Both the position numbers and the translations under genes were made by a program. Source: an uncultured Roseibium sp. (GTDB lineage Bacteria > Pseudomonadota > Alphaproteobacteria > Rhizobiales > Stappiaceae). Taken from it: 64,000 nucleotides of DNA. The notes under the pieces are model-generated. The model did no database searches. It was not told where the DNA came from and saw nothing but the letters and a program-made list of their open reading frames with translations. The DNA lies in the NCBI RefSeq assembly GCF_963675985.1, contig NZ_OY780958.1:248001-312000 (forward strand). The letters are read 5' to 3'. This document shows, one piece after another, positions 53,049-60,875 of this stretch. Position 1 is the first letter of the stretch, and every line of letters starts with the position of its first letter.

Positions 53049-54536
53049 ATGGCTCCTGGTTTCTACCAACGCAGTCTCAAAACCATGAAATCGCTGGCCG
53101 CAAGTGCTGCACTTGGCGGCCTGATCGCCCTGCAGCCTCTGGCTGCCGTGCAGGCACAGGGACCGGCTTCCGTCGCGGATCTGGCCGAAGGCCTTGCCGA
53201 CGCGGTCGTCAATATTTCCACCTCCCAGACGGTTCAGGGACGGCGGTCCGTTCCGCTGCCCAAGGTGCCTGAGGGATCTCCCTTTCAGGAGTTCTTCGAG
53301 GAATTCTTCAATCGTCAGAATCGCGAAGAGGATCGGCCGCGCAAGGTGCAGTCGCTCGGTTCCGGCTTCGTGATCGACGGTAAGGAAGGCATTATCGTCA
53401 CGAACAACCACGTCATCGAAGGCGCGGACGAAATCACCGCGAATTTCAATGACGGCACGAAGTTGAAGGCCGAACTGATCGGCACGGACGAAAAAACCGA
53501 TCTCGCCGTCCTGAAGGTCAATCCGGAAAAGCCGTTGACGGATGTCAGCCTGGGCGATTCTGACAAGATCCGCGTCGGCGACTGGGTGATGGCCATCGGT
53601 AACCCGTTCGGCCTCGGCGGTACCGTGACGGTGGGGATCGTCTCGGCCCGCAACCGGGACATCAACTCCGGGCCTTACGACAACTTCATCCAGACAGATG
53701 CATCGATCAACCGGGGTAACTCGGGCGGTCCGCTGTTCAACATGGACGGTGAAGTGGTCGGAATCAACACGGCGATCATCTCGCCGTCGGGCGGTTCGAT
53801 CGGCATCGGCTTCGCCATTCCGGCAAAAACTGCAAAGCGGGTGATCGCCCAGCTCCGCGAATTCGGCGAGACCCGCCGCGGCTGGCTCGGGGTGCGGATC
53901 CAGGAAGTTACCGACGAGATCGCCGAGAGCCTGAACATGGACGAGGCGGTGGGCGCTCTGGTCGCCGGGGTGACGGAAGGCGGTCCCGCCAAGAAAGCGG
54001 AGATTGAGCCGGGCGACGTGATCCTGGAATTCGATGGCAATCCGGTCGAACATATGCGCGAACTGCCGCGCATGGTCGCGGAGACACCCATCGGCAAGAC
54101 CGTCGATGTGGTGGTTCTACGACGCGGTGAGAAGGTCACGCTTCAGGTGGACCTTGGCCGGCTCGAGGAAGCCTCCGCGGAGGAAGACAAGACCGGCGAC
54201 CAGGATACGGACAAGCCCGCCGACAAGCCGGCCGAAACGGAAGTGCTCGGCATGATCCTTTCCGAACTGGATGATGCCGGTCGGGAAGAATTCAAGATCG
54301 ACACGGAAGTTTCCGGTGTGCTGGTCAAGCAGGTCGCACCGGGAAGCTCCGCGGAAGAAAAGCGCGTCCAGGCAGGCGACGTGATCAAGGAAGTGGCCCA
54401 GGAGCCGGTGTCAACGCCGGGCGATGTCATCGCCCAGGTTAAGAAGCTGAAGGAAGACGGGCGCCGCTCCGCACTTCTGCTTCTGTCCAACCCCAACGGC
54501 GAACTGCGTTTCGTTCCGGTGCGGATCGACGACTGA
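53049..54536 (+). CDS. degP: Periplasmic serine endoprotease Do (DegP/HtrA family)
   Basis: This is a periplasmic protease and chaperone that degrades or refolds damaged envelope proteins. The 495-residue protein starts at the ATG behind GGAGGAG. The signal peptide is about 36 residues with an AVQA-Q cleavage site. The trypsin-like domain has the triad His121 (TNNHV), Asp151 (KTDLAVLK) and Ser225 (GNSGGP), followed by two PDZ domains (from about residue 285 and about 405, linked by an acidic Lys/Asp-rich stretch). It directly follows hflK-hflC-DUF2065, a membrane and envelope quality-control cluster conserved in this order. DegP and DegQ cannot be separated by eye. Confidence 0.94.
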   Translation: MAPGFYQRSLKTMKSLAASAALGGLIALQPLAAVQAQGPASVADLAEGLADAVVNISTSQTVQGRRSVPLPKVPEGSPFQEFFEEFFNRQNREEDRPRKVQSLGSGFVIDGKEGIIVTNNHVIEGADEITANFNDGTKLKAELIGTDEKTDLAVLKVNPEKPLTDVSLGDSDKIRVGDWVMAIGNPFGLGGTVTVGIVSARNRDINSGPYDNFIQTDASINRGNSGGPLFNMDGEVVGINTAIISPSGGSIGIGFAIPAKTAKRVIAQLREFGETRRGWLGVRIQEVTDEIAESLNMDEAVGALVAGVTEGGPAKKAEIEPGDVILEFDGNPVEHMRELPRMVAETPIGKTVDVVVLRRGEKVTLQVDLGRLEEASAEEDKTGDQDTDKPADKPAETEVLGMILSELDDAGREEFKIDTEVSGVLVKQVAPGSSAEEKRVQAGDVIKEVAQEPVSTPGDVIAQVKKLKEDGRRSALLLLSNPNGELRFVPVRIDD

Positions 54537-54556
54537 AGCAACGACGCCAGGAATTG

Positions 54557-54590
54557 AAAAGGGCGCCTCACTCGGGCGCCCTTTTTGTTT
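54557..54590. terminator. Bidirectional terminator between degP and serB
   Basis: A 7-base-pair GC stem (GGGCGCC with GGCGCCC, 7-base loop) is flanked by AAAA on the left and CTTTTTGTTT on the right. It can end transcription of degP on the plus strand and of serB on the minus strand; the two genes converge here. Confidence 0.87.
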
Positions 54591-54608
54591 AAGCCTTTGC
54601 CGGGGCGT

Positions 54609-55499
54609 TCAGGACAGGACGAAGTCGCTTGCCGCGTAGCCCTGCAGATACAGAAGAGCGGTCAGGTCGCCGTGATCGACGCGCATGTCGGCGGCAGCAC
54701 CGACGGCGGGCTTAGCGCGATAGGCGACACCGACACCGGCACGCTCGATCATCGCCAGATCGTTTGCTCCGTCGCCCACTGCCAGTGTCTCGGAAAAGCC
54801 GAGGTTCTTTTCCGCGACCAGCTCTTCCAGGCGCCGGCGTTTGGCATCCTTGCCGAGAATCGGTTCCTGAACGAGGCCAGCGAGGGTGCCGTCTTCCTCG
54901 ATCAGCACGTTGGCCTGGTTTTCGTCGAAGCCGATCATGGCGGCGACCGCGCCGGTAAAATGGGTAAAGCCGCCGGAGACGAGGGCGCAGTAGGCGCCGT
55001 TGGCTTTCATGGTCTGCACCAGCGTCCGGCCGCCGGGCATGAGCTGGATGCGCGTGTTGAGAACGGTTTCGATCGCGGAGACCGCAAGACCCTTCAGGAG
55101 CGCTACCCGTTCGCGCAGGGCCGGTTCGAATTCGATCTCGCCGCGCATGGCCCGTTCGGTGATGGCGGCGATGTGCTCCTTGAGCCCGAGTTCGGCGGCC
55201 AGCTCGTCGATGCATTCCTGGCGGATCATGGTGGAATCCATGTCGGCGATCAGCAGACGCTTGCGCCGGCCGTCGATGGGCTGCACAAAGACGTCGACCG
55301 GAGCACCGGCCAGGGTCTCGCGGACTGCGGCCTCGGATTGCTTTTCGTCGGATGTGTCGAAGACGACTTCACCGGCAACGCCCGGATTCAGCATGACCGG
55401 CGGGGACGAGGCGCTGACGGCCCTTGCGACGTGCGCCAGGGTGTCGTCGTCGACGGCTGGATTGTTCGGATTGGAAACGAGAGTGGCAACGAAGGACAT
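54609..55499 (-). CDS. serB: Phosphoserine phosphatase SerB
   Basis: SerB carries out the last step of serine biosynthesis, hydrolysing phosphoserine. The 296-residue protein has an N-terminal ACT-like region and the HAD phosphatase core: DMDST with nucleophile Asp86, LVSGGFTHFTG and GDGANDLAMI. The start is the ATG at 55499-55497, which gives the usual MSFVATLVSNPN-type N terminus. This start codon overlaps the divergent miaA start codon within a single CATG. The regulatory region of serB must then lie inside miaA. A bidirectional terminator follows the gene. Confidence 0.95.
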   Translation of the reverse strand: MSFVATLVSNPNNPAVDDDTLAHVARAVSASSPPVMLNPGVAGEVVFDTSDEKQSEAAVRETLAGAPVDVFVQPIDGRRKRLLIADMDSTMIRQECIDELAAELGLKEHIAAITERAMRGEIEFEPALRERVALLKGLAVSAIETVLNTRIQLMPGGRTLVQTMKANGAYCALVSGGFTHFTGAVAAMIGFDENQANVLIEEDGTLAGLVQEPILGKDAKRRRLEELVAEKNLGFSETLAVGDGANDLAMIERAGVGVAYRAKPAVGAAADMRVDHGDLTALLYLQGYAASDFVLS

Positions 55500-56463
55500 G
55501 AGCGCGACCTTGGACGACAGGCAGGGACGGAGGCAATCCGGATTTGATGCAGTTCTGATAGCCGGACCGACGGCCAGCGGCAAGTCGGCATTGGCGCTCG
55601 CGCTCGCCGACGCCCTGGATGGCGTGATCGTGAACGCGGATTCCATGCAGCTCTACCGCGACCTCTCGATCGTGACGGCCCGTCCGCCGGCGGAAGATCT
55701 AGTCCGGGCACCGCACCGTTTTTATGGCAATTTGCCAGCTTCTGATCCGTTTTCGACCGGCGACTGGCTGCGGCTGGTGGAGCGGGAGCTTCAGGACATC
55801 ACGGCGCTCGGCAAGCAGCCTATCTTCGTCGGTGGCACCGGTCTTTATTTCAAGGCGCTCACGGAAGGGTTTGCGGAGCTTCCGGACATCGATCCCGGGG
55901 TGAGGAGCCGGTGCCGGAGCCTCGCCGAGGAGGGCGGGATCGAAGCCGTTCGACAGGCCCTGCGGGAGAAGGATCCTGACGCAGCGGATGAGTTGAAAGA
56001 CCTTCAAAGGCTCACGCGGGCCCTGGAAGTCGTCCTTTCCACCGGCAGGACGCTGGCAGACTGGCAAAGGGAAGCCCATGGCGAACCGCTGCTGCCGGCC
56101 GCGAGTTGCCTGCGGTTGGTTCTCGCGCCGCCGCGCGCGTGGTTGCACGAGCGGATCGCCCTGCGGGCAAGGCAGATGCTCGACTGCGGCGGCGTCGACG
56201 AGGTTCGGACGCTCCTGCAGCTTGATCTGCCGACAAGCCTGCCGGCGATGCGCGCCATCGGCGTGAAAGAGATCAAGGCCCTGCTTGAGGGAGAGATCGA
56301 TCGCGAAGAGGCGGAACGTCGTCTGACGGTGGCGACTCGCCAATATGCAAAGCGTCAGGAAACCTGGTTCCGCAACCAGATGGCGGATTGGGAGCGTCTG
56401 GACCCGTCCACCAAGAGGGCGGACGAGATGGCGAGAGGGATCGCGGAAAGGTTCGTCCGGTGA
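55498..56463 (+). CDS. miaA: tRNA dimethylallyltransferase MiaA
   Basis: MiaA adds a dimethylallyl group to A37 of tRNAs that read UNN codons. The 321-residue protein has the P-loop GPTASGKS at 23-30, the motifs NADSMQLYRDL and FVGGTGLYFKAL, and AMRAIGVKEIKALLEG near the C terminus. The start at ATG 55498 overlaps the serB start on the other strand by 2 bases. AAGGAC lies very close to the ATG, so a slightly later start (TTG 55510) cannot be excluded. The stop overlaps the start of the DUF123 gene (GTGA). Confidence 0.94.
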   Translation: MSATLDDRQGRRQSGFDAVLIAGPTASGKSALALALADALDGVIVNADSMQLYRDLSIVTARPPAEDLVRAPHRFYGNLPASDPFSTGDWLRLVERELQDITALGKQPIFVGGTGLYFKALTEGFAELPDIDPGVRSRCRSLAEEGGIEAVRQALREKDPDAADELKDLQRLTRALEVVLSTGRTLADWQREAHGEPLLPAASCLRLVLAPPRAWLHERIALRARQMLDCGGVDEVRTLLQLDLPTSLPAMRAIGVKEIKALLEGEIDREEAERRLTVATRQYAKRQETWFRNQMADWERLDPSTKRADEMARGIAERFVR

Positions 56464-56915
56464 TCCGGCCGGTGCCCGCAGAGGCGGCGGACATCGCCCG
56501 ACGGCTCGGTGCAAGCGGTCTTGCCGGGGAGGGAGAAGCGGACAGGCTGCCTGTGGGGCCTGGAACTTACGGTCTGCTGTTGCGGCTCCTGCAGCCTGTC
56601 ACCCTTGAGCTCGCCCGGCTGGGAAACCCGGTGCTGGCGCCGGGGCTTTATCTTTACTGCGGCAGTGCCAATGGCCCGGGCGGGGTGCGGGCCCGGCTCG
56701 GGCGCCATCTGCGCCCGGACAAGGCCGTGCGCTGGCATGTCGACTATCTGAGCTGCATCGCGGAGGAAATCGCAGGGTTCGTGGTGCCGGAGACAACCGA
56801 ATGCAGCCTCCGGCAGAAAGCATCGGCCTTGTTGAATGCGCAGGCTCCGGTCCCGGGCTTCGGATCCTCGGATTGCCGGATCTGTCCGGCGCATCTCCTT
56901 CTCCTTGCGACATAA
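56460..56915 (+). CDS. DUF123 GIY-YIG family protein
   Basis: The 151-residue protein begins at a GTG overlapping the miaA stop (GTGA). It has the DUF123 form of the GIY-YIG fold: GPGTYGLLLRL for the first strand, LAPGLYLYCGSANGPGGVRARLGRHLR for the GIY-YIG hairpin and helix (position of Tyr, Gly and Arg conserved), and KAVRWHVDYLSC. Elsewhere DUF123 is found fused to endonuclease III or alone. Biochemical function is not established. Cys residues near the C terminus (SDCRICPAH) may bind metal. Coupling to miaA suggests cotranscription. Confidence 0.85.
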   Translation: MIRPVPAEAADIARRLGASGLAGEGEADRLPVGPGTYGLLLRLLQPVTLELARLGNPVLAPGLYLYCGSANGPGGVRARLGRHLRPDKAVRWHVDYLSCIAEEIAGFVVPETTECSLRQKASALLNAQAPVPGFGSSDCRICPAHLLLLAT

Positions 56916-57264
56916 CCGGGATTCGAAATCCTGATAAGCCAGTTGCTTGGCAGCGAGGCCTTTCCTGAAGGTGTCTGAAAGTCTTGAATGTCTGCCGGGT
57001 TCGTTTCGCGCCGGCTAAGGTTTTGATATCAAGTATTAACCGGATGTTTTCTGATTGATAACGTGACAGCATGCAATGCCCATTGTGCGGCGCACTGTGG
57101 AAAGGTTCTGAATAATTTTATGCATAAACCGATGTAATCGATTTTTTGTCTGGATTAAGATTCTTTTGCCTTTGTAACGGCACATTTTCAGACTACCTAA
57201 GCTGGGTTGTCGAATGAGGGGTTATCTACTTCTCGACGATGCTGACGTGCGCAGGGAGGCCACA
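56916..57264. other. AT-rich intergenic region before the GNAT gene
   Basis: About 350 bases without a supported gene, clearly AT-richer than the surroundings, especially 57050-57190. A 14-codon open frame at 57071-57115 (MQCPLCGALWKGSE) has a CxxC motif but no ribosome site. A possible -35/-10 pair, TTGTAA and TACCTA with 16 bases between, lies near 57170-57200. The GNAT frame is also open back to the ATG at 57214. Confidence 0.4.
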
Positions 57265-57807
57265 GTGCAGGAGGTTGTTCTGAAGTGCGGGGCTGTCCGC
57301 CTCGTGCCTTTTTCCCGTTCCGATTTGAGTCTCGTGCAGGATCTTCACTGTAATGCCGGTTTGGACCGCACTTCCTCGCCCGATCCGGCGGTCAGGACGG
57401 CGGAAGATGCCGAGCGGTTTCTCGCCGAGGCCGAAAAAAGCCGGGACAGACATGGCTTCAGCCGGTGGAAAGTCCTGTCCGCCGAAGGCAGGTTTCTCGG
57501 CTGGGCGGGATTTGCCGCATTCGAGGAAACGTCCGAGATCGAATTGAGCTACTGCTTCACCGAAGCAGCGCTTTCGAAGGACCCCGGGCTTCCGTCCCGG
57601 ATGTGCCGGGCGCTGGCCGACTGGTTTTTCGACAATACCTATTTCTCCCATCTGGTCGCCATGGTGCGAACCGACAACAAGGCGGCTCGGGAATGTCTGC
57701 TTGAAACAGGTTTCGCCTACCGGGAAAGCCGGCGCATCGCGGGGTATCCCTGCGACGTCTTCCAGATGCTGAGCCCGGCGATGCAGACCTACGTGTTGAG
57801 CGCCTGA
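57265..57807 (+). CDS. GNAT acetyltransferase, RimJ/RimL-like
   Basis: The 180-residue protein is a RimJ/RimL-type N-acetyltransferase: VRLVPFSRSDLSLVQDLH at the start, then GRFLGWAGFAAFEETSEIELSYCF, and VRTDNKAARECLLETGFAYRE for the acetyl-CoA end of the fold. The usual substrate-binding residues cannot be judged. I prefer GTG 57265 because AGGGAGG stands 5 bases before it; the ATG at 57214 lacks a ribosome site and adds 17 residues. The C terminus, PAMQTYVLSA, is repeated in near-identical form about 1.2 kb downstream, behind the next gene. Confidence 0.83.
   Translation: MQEVVLKCGAVRLVPFSRSDLSLVQDLHCNAGLDRTSSPDPAVRTAEDAERFLAEAEKSRDRHGFSRWKVLSAEGRFLGWAGFAAFEETSEIELSYCFTEAALSKDPGLPSRMCRALADWFFDNTYFSHLVAMVRTDNKAARECLLETGFAYRESRRIAGYPCDVFQMLSPAMQTYVLSA
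57775..57807 (+). repeat. 33-base direct repeat, copy 1 (GNAT C-terminal tail)
   Basis: The last 33 bases of the GNAT gene, encoding PAMQTYVLSA and the stop, match 58974-59006 at 28 of 33 positions by eye. Four of the five differing bases fall in third codon positions. Confidence 0.8.
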
Positions 57808-57817
57808 ACGCCCGCAT

Positions 57818-58972
57818 ATGCTCTCCATTTTACCGAGTTTCTTCGCGTCACGCCGGTTATGGGTCGGCATGGCCGTTTTTCTTTTGCTCGTCTTATTGGC
57901 ACTGGTGCTGACGGCATGGCGTGCGCCACAGTTATTCGTGCTTGCGGGAGAAGGGTTTCCCGGCCCGACATGGCCAGCACCCGGATGCTATGCGACCGTC
58001 CAGGGCGCGGCGATTCAAAAAGACCCGATGCCAGCTCAACAGCCTGGCGGCACGGTGCGGAAGCGTTTCGAAGCAAGCGGGGGTCGGGCATTGCTGATGG
58101 AGCGCGGAGGTGCTCTCCAAGCCGAAATCTATGGCGACGGCATTACCCGCGACACACGGCTTAACTCCTATTCCCTGGTCAAGAGCCTGGTCGGCGCACT
58201 GGTTCTACGGGCGGTCGCTGACGGACGTATCAAAAGCCTCGACACGCGGCTCAGGCAGATACTGGGCGCTGATGCGCCGGAAGTGACCGTCGGTGAAGTG
58301 CTCACCATGTCGAGCGGTCTGGTGATGGCCCCGGAGCCGCCAAAGACCGAGGATACGTCCGCCGACGACCACTCGTTTTCGCCGTTCGGGCCGCTCGCTC
58401 GGATCCATGCCTATGGGATCGAGACGGTGATGCCGGAAATGCGGGTCGACAGGAAGTTGGAAGGCCATTTCCATTATCAGAGCGCCAATACCGCGCTTCT
58501 CGGTCTGGCGCTCGAGCGGGTTTATAATCAATCGCTGCCGGATCTTCTGTCCTCGCTGATCTGGAAGCCAGCCGGCGCGGCGGATGCTCATTGGCGGCGT
58601 TATCCCGCGGGGCAGGGCGTCTCGGCGTATTGCTGCCTTTATGCACGGCCCCTGGACTGGATCCGGGTGGGGCGCTTTCTGCTCGACAATGGCGCCCCGG
58701 AAAAGCCGTTTCTTCCGCAGGTGCTCTGGCGCGACTTCCTCTTGCCGAATCTCGATGTGCAGGTCAGGCGGCAGGGTGCCTATGGCGATCAGCTTCGCCA
58801 CGATGTGCTCGACCGTCCGGGCGAGCCGGCCCAAGGACCGTTTGCCTATTTCATGGGTCTGGATGGCCAGATGGTTTATCTGTTGCCCAATCAGGACGCC
58901 GTCGTCGTGCGTTTTGGAGAACGGGTGCAACTTCTCCATTCCACGCTCTACGAGCTGTTCCCAAAGGGCTGA
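57818..58972 (+). CDS. Serine hydrolase, beta-lactamase-like (class C fold)
   Basis: The 384-residue protein has a membrane anchor or signal near residues 14-34 and a periplasmic-type serine hydrolase domain. The catalytic pair Ser119-x-x-Lys122 lies in YSLVKSLVG and the tyrosine motif is YQSAN (Tyr220), as in AmpC, esterase EstB and 6-aminohexanoate-dimer hydrolases. TVGEVLTMSSGL is also typical. It need not be an antibiotic resistance enzyme: most chromosomal relatives are esterases or peptidases. The gene starts 10 bases after the GNAT stop. Its 3' end is followed at once by a copy of the GNAT tail sequence. Confidence 0.87.
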   Translation: MLSILPSFFASRRLWVGMAVFLLLVLLALVLTAWRAPQLFVLAGEGFPGPTWPAPGCYATVQGAAIQKDPMPAQQPGGTVRKRFEASGGRALLMERGGALQAEIYGDGITRDTRLNSYSLVKSLVGALVLRAVADGRIKSLDTRLRQILGADAPEVTVGEVLTMSSGLVMAPEPPKTEDTSADDHSFSPFGPLARIHAYGIETVMPEMRVDRKLEGHFHYQSANTALLGLALERVYNQSLPDLLSSLIWKPAGAADAHWRRYPAGQGVSAYCCLYARPLDWIRVGRFLLDNGAPEKPFLPQVLWRDFLLPNLDVQVRRQGAYGDQLRHDVLDRPGEPAQGPFAYFMGLDGQMVYLLPNQDAVVVRFGERVQLLHSTLYELFPKG

Positions 58973-58973
58973 A

Positions 58974-59006
58974 CCGGCCATGCAGACCTATGTAATGAGC
59001 GCTTGA
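58974..59006 (+). repeat. 33-base direct repeat, copy 2 (orphan MQTYV tail)
   Basis: Starting just after the hydrolase stop, this stretch encodes PAMQTYVMSA and a stop in a frame different from the hydrolase. It differs from copy 1 at five of 33 bases, which change only one residue (Leu to Met). The ATG inside it would allow an 8-residue peptide, MQTYVMSA. Confidence 0.8.
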
Positions 59007-59020
59007 GCCGGTTCTGCAGG

Positions 59021-59053
59021 TAAAGAAAAAACGGGGAGCTTGCGGCTCCCCGT
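59021..59053 (-). terminator. Terminator of leuA
   Basis: On the minus strand a 9-base-pair stem (ACGGGGAGC with GCTCCCCGT, 5-base loop) is followed by TTTTTTCTTTA, a clear intrinsic terminator about 30 bases after the leuA stop. It may also slow plus-strand transcripts from the hydrolase, but there the T run is short. Confidence 0.88.
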
Positions 59054-59084
59054 TCCGATTTCATGAAGAACTCCGAAGAACCGG

Positions 59085-60650
59085 TCAGCTCGCCTTCAGC
59101 GCGCCCGGATTGCTGCCCTGCTGGCGCAGGGCCAGCTTGTTGAGGGCAGAGACATAGGCGCGGGCGGAGGCGACCAGGGTGTCGGTGTCCGCGCCCTTGC
59201 CGGTTGCGATCCGGCCACCCGATTCCAGACGGACCGAGACTTCGGCCTGGGCGTCGGTGCCCTCGGTCACCGCATGCACCTGATAGAGCTGCAGGGTGGC
59301 GTCGTGGGGGATAATCGCCTTGATGGCGTTGAAGGTCGCGTCGACCGGGCCGTCGCCGGTGCATTCGCGGGTTTCGTGATGGCCGTTGACGTCCATGGTC
59401 AGGATCGCCTTCTGCGGGCCGCCGGTGCCGGCGATCACGGTCAGGGCGATGACCCTTGTGTTCTCGCTGGCGATGGAGATTTCGTCCTCGACCAGGGCCT
59501 CGATGTCCTCGTCATAGACGTGCTTCTTGCGGTCGGCCAGATCCTTGAACCGGCGGAAGGCGTCCTGCAGGGCGTTGTCGCCCAGTTCGTAGCCCAGTTC
59601 CTTCAGCTTGTCCTTGAAAGCATGGCGGCCGGAATGCTTGCCCATGACCAGGGACGTGGCCTTCACGCCAACGTCCTCGGGCCGCATGATTTCATAGGTT
59701 TCGGCGTTCTTCAGCATGCCGTCCTGGTGGATGCCGCTTTCGTGGGCGAAGGCGTTCTTGCCGACGATCGCCTTGTTGTACTGGACCGCGAAGCCGGAGG
59801 CGCCTGCGACCAGCTTGGACGCGCGGGTCATGTACTGCGGGTCGACGCCGCACGCATAGGGCAGCACGTCGCCGCGGGTGCGGATCGCCATGACGATTTC
59901 TTCCAAAGCCGCGTTGCCGGCGCGTTCGCCCAGGCCATTGATGGTGCATTCGATCTGGCGCGCCCCGCCGGCCACACCGGCCAGGGAGTTGGCGACGGCC
60001 AAGCCTAAGTCATCGTGACAATGAACGGAAAAGATCGCCTTGTCGGCGTTCGGCACCCGGTTGCGGATGTCCATGAACATCTGCTTGTACTCGTCCGGCG
60101 TGGCGTAGCCGACCGTGTCCGGCAGGTTGATGGTGGTCGCGCCGCACTTGATGGCGGCTTCCACGCAGCGGCACAGATAGTCGATCGGTGTGCGGGTCGC
60201 GTCCATGGCGGACCATTCCACATCGTCGATCAGGTTACGCGAGCGGGCCACCGTGTCGGTGATGATGTCGAGAACCTGGTCCTCGTTCTTGTTCATCTGG
60301 AACTGCAGGTGGATCGGCGAGGTGGAGACGAAGGTGTGGATCCGGCCTTTGCCGGCGTGCTTCACGGCTTCGCCGCAGCGGTCGATGTCGGCGTGGATCG
60401 CGCGGGCGAGGCCTGCGATCACTGAATTCTTCGATTGCCTGGCGATCTCGCTGACGGCCTCGAAGTCGCCATTGGAGGCTATCGGAAAACCGGCCTCGAT
60501 GATGTCGACGCCCATGTCGTCGAGGATCTCGGCGATCTGCAGCTTTTCTTCCAGCGTCATGGAGGCGCCGGGCGATTGTTCGCCGTCACGCAAGGTGGTG
60601 TCGAAAATGCGAACGTGGTCTTTTTCAGATCCGTTTTGGGCGGTGGTCAT
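59085..60650 (-). CDS. leuA: 2-isopropylmalate synthase LeuA
   Basis: LeuA condenses acetyl-CoA with 2-oxoisovalerate, the first step of leucine synthesis, and is normally inhibited by leucine. The 521-residue protein has the catalytic start FDTTLRDGEQSPGASM, the metal-binding HCHDDLGLAVAN, GLGERAGNAALEEIVMA, and the linker HESGIHQDGMLKN. The C-terminal regulatory domain (about residues 395-510) is complete, so leucine feedback is expected. The ATG at 60650 follows GGGAAGGAAC. A 27-residue leucine-rich leader frame lies about 140 bases upstream, suggesting attenuation as a second control. A strong terminator follows. Confidence 0.95.
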   Translation of the reverse strand: MTTAQNGSEKDHVRIFDTTLRDGEQSPGASMTLEEKLQIAEILDDMGVDIIEAGFPIASNGDFEAVSEIARQSKNSVIAGLARAIHADIDRCGEAVKHAGKGRIHTFVSTSPIHLQFQMNKNEDQVLDIITDTVARSRNLIDDVEWSAMDATRTPIDYLCRCVEAAIKCGATTINLPDTVGYATPDEYKQMFMDIRNRVPNADKAIFSVHCHDDLGLAVANSLAGVAGGARQIECTINGLGERAGNAALEEIVMAIRTRGDVLPYACGVDPQYMTRASKLVAGASGFAVQYNKAIVGKNAFAHESGIHQDGMLKNAETYEIMRPEDVGVKATSLVMGKHSGRHAFKDKLKELGYELGDNALQDAFRRFKDLADRKKHVYDEDIEALVEDEISIASENTRVIALTVIAGTGGPQKAILTMDVNGHHETRECTGDGPVDATFNAIKAIIPHDATLQLYQVHAVTEGTDAQAEVSVRLESGGRIATGKGADTDTLVASARAYVSALNKLALRQQGSNPGALKAS

Positions 60651-60751
60651 CGGTTTGTTCCTTCCCGTGGATCGGCGGCCTTGAGAGCGATATTCGGATG
60701 GTGCTCCGGCGCGCGATCAGTCTGTCTCTAACTGGTGAATGCGCTTTGTCT

Positions 60752-60798
60752 CCCCTAAGTGCCCGTCCGCAGGATACGGATCAGCCGACGCTCAGGGG
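60752..60798 (-). promoter_or_regulatory. Possible attenuator stem in the leuA leader
   Basis: On the minus strand CCCCTGAG (60798-60791), which includes the leader stop codon, can pair over 8 bases with CTTAGGGG (60759-60752). A ribosome stalled on the leucine codons would leave this stem free to form, whereas one at the stop codon would cover it. I do not see a classical T-run terminator downstream, so the switch mechanism is unresolved. Confidence 0.45.
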
Positions 60799-60875
60799 CA
60801 GCTAAGCAGAAGGAGGTCGCCAAGTAGAATGAGGCCGCCGCGCGGGGGAAGCGCGTCGTTGAAAGAACCGGTCAT
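60792..60875 (-). CDS. Leucine-rich leader peptide of leuA
   Basis: The frame from ATG 60875 to TGA 60792 encodes 27 residues with eight leucines. The second half reads GGLILLGDLLLLSCP, where four consecutive Leu codons (CTC CTT CTG CTT) follow an earlier CTC-ATT-CTA-CTT run. A short frame packed with codons for the end product, placed upstream of the first gene of the pathway, is the usual sign of ribosome-mediated attenuation. No strong ribosome site precedes the ATG. It starts about 225 bases before leuA. I did not find it described, but attenuators of leuA are known in other bacteria. Confidence 0.72.
   Translation of the reverse strand: MTGSFNDALPPRGGLILLGDLLLLSCP

Noticed and set aside
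57818..58972. Antibiotic-resistance beta-lactamase
   Set aside because: The SxxK and YxA-type motifs are shared with esterases and peptidases, and there is no clear KTG box or mobile context, so resistance should not be assumed.
58974..59006. Extension of a frame within the hydrolase gene ending in MQTYVMSA
   Set aside because: The 140-codon frame that ends here is a shadow of the hydrolase gene; only its last 11 codons resemble real protein sequence.
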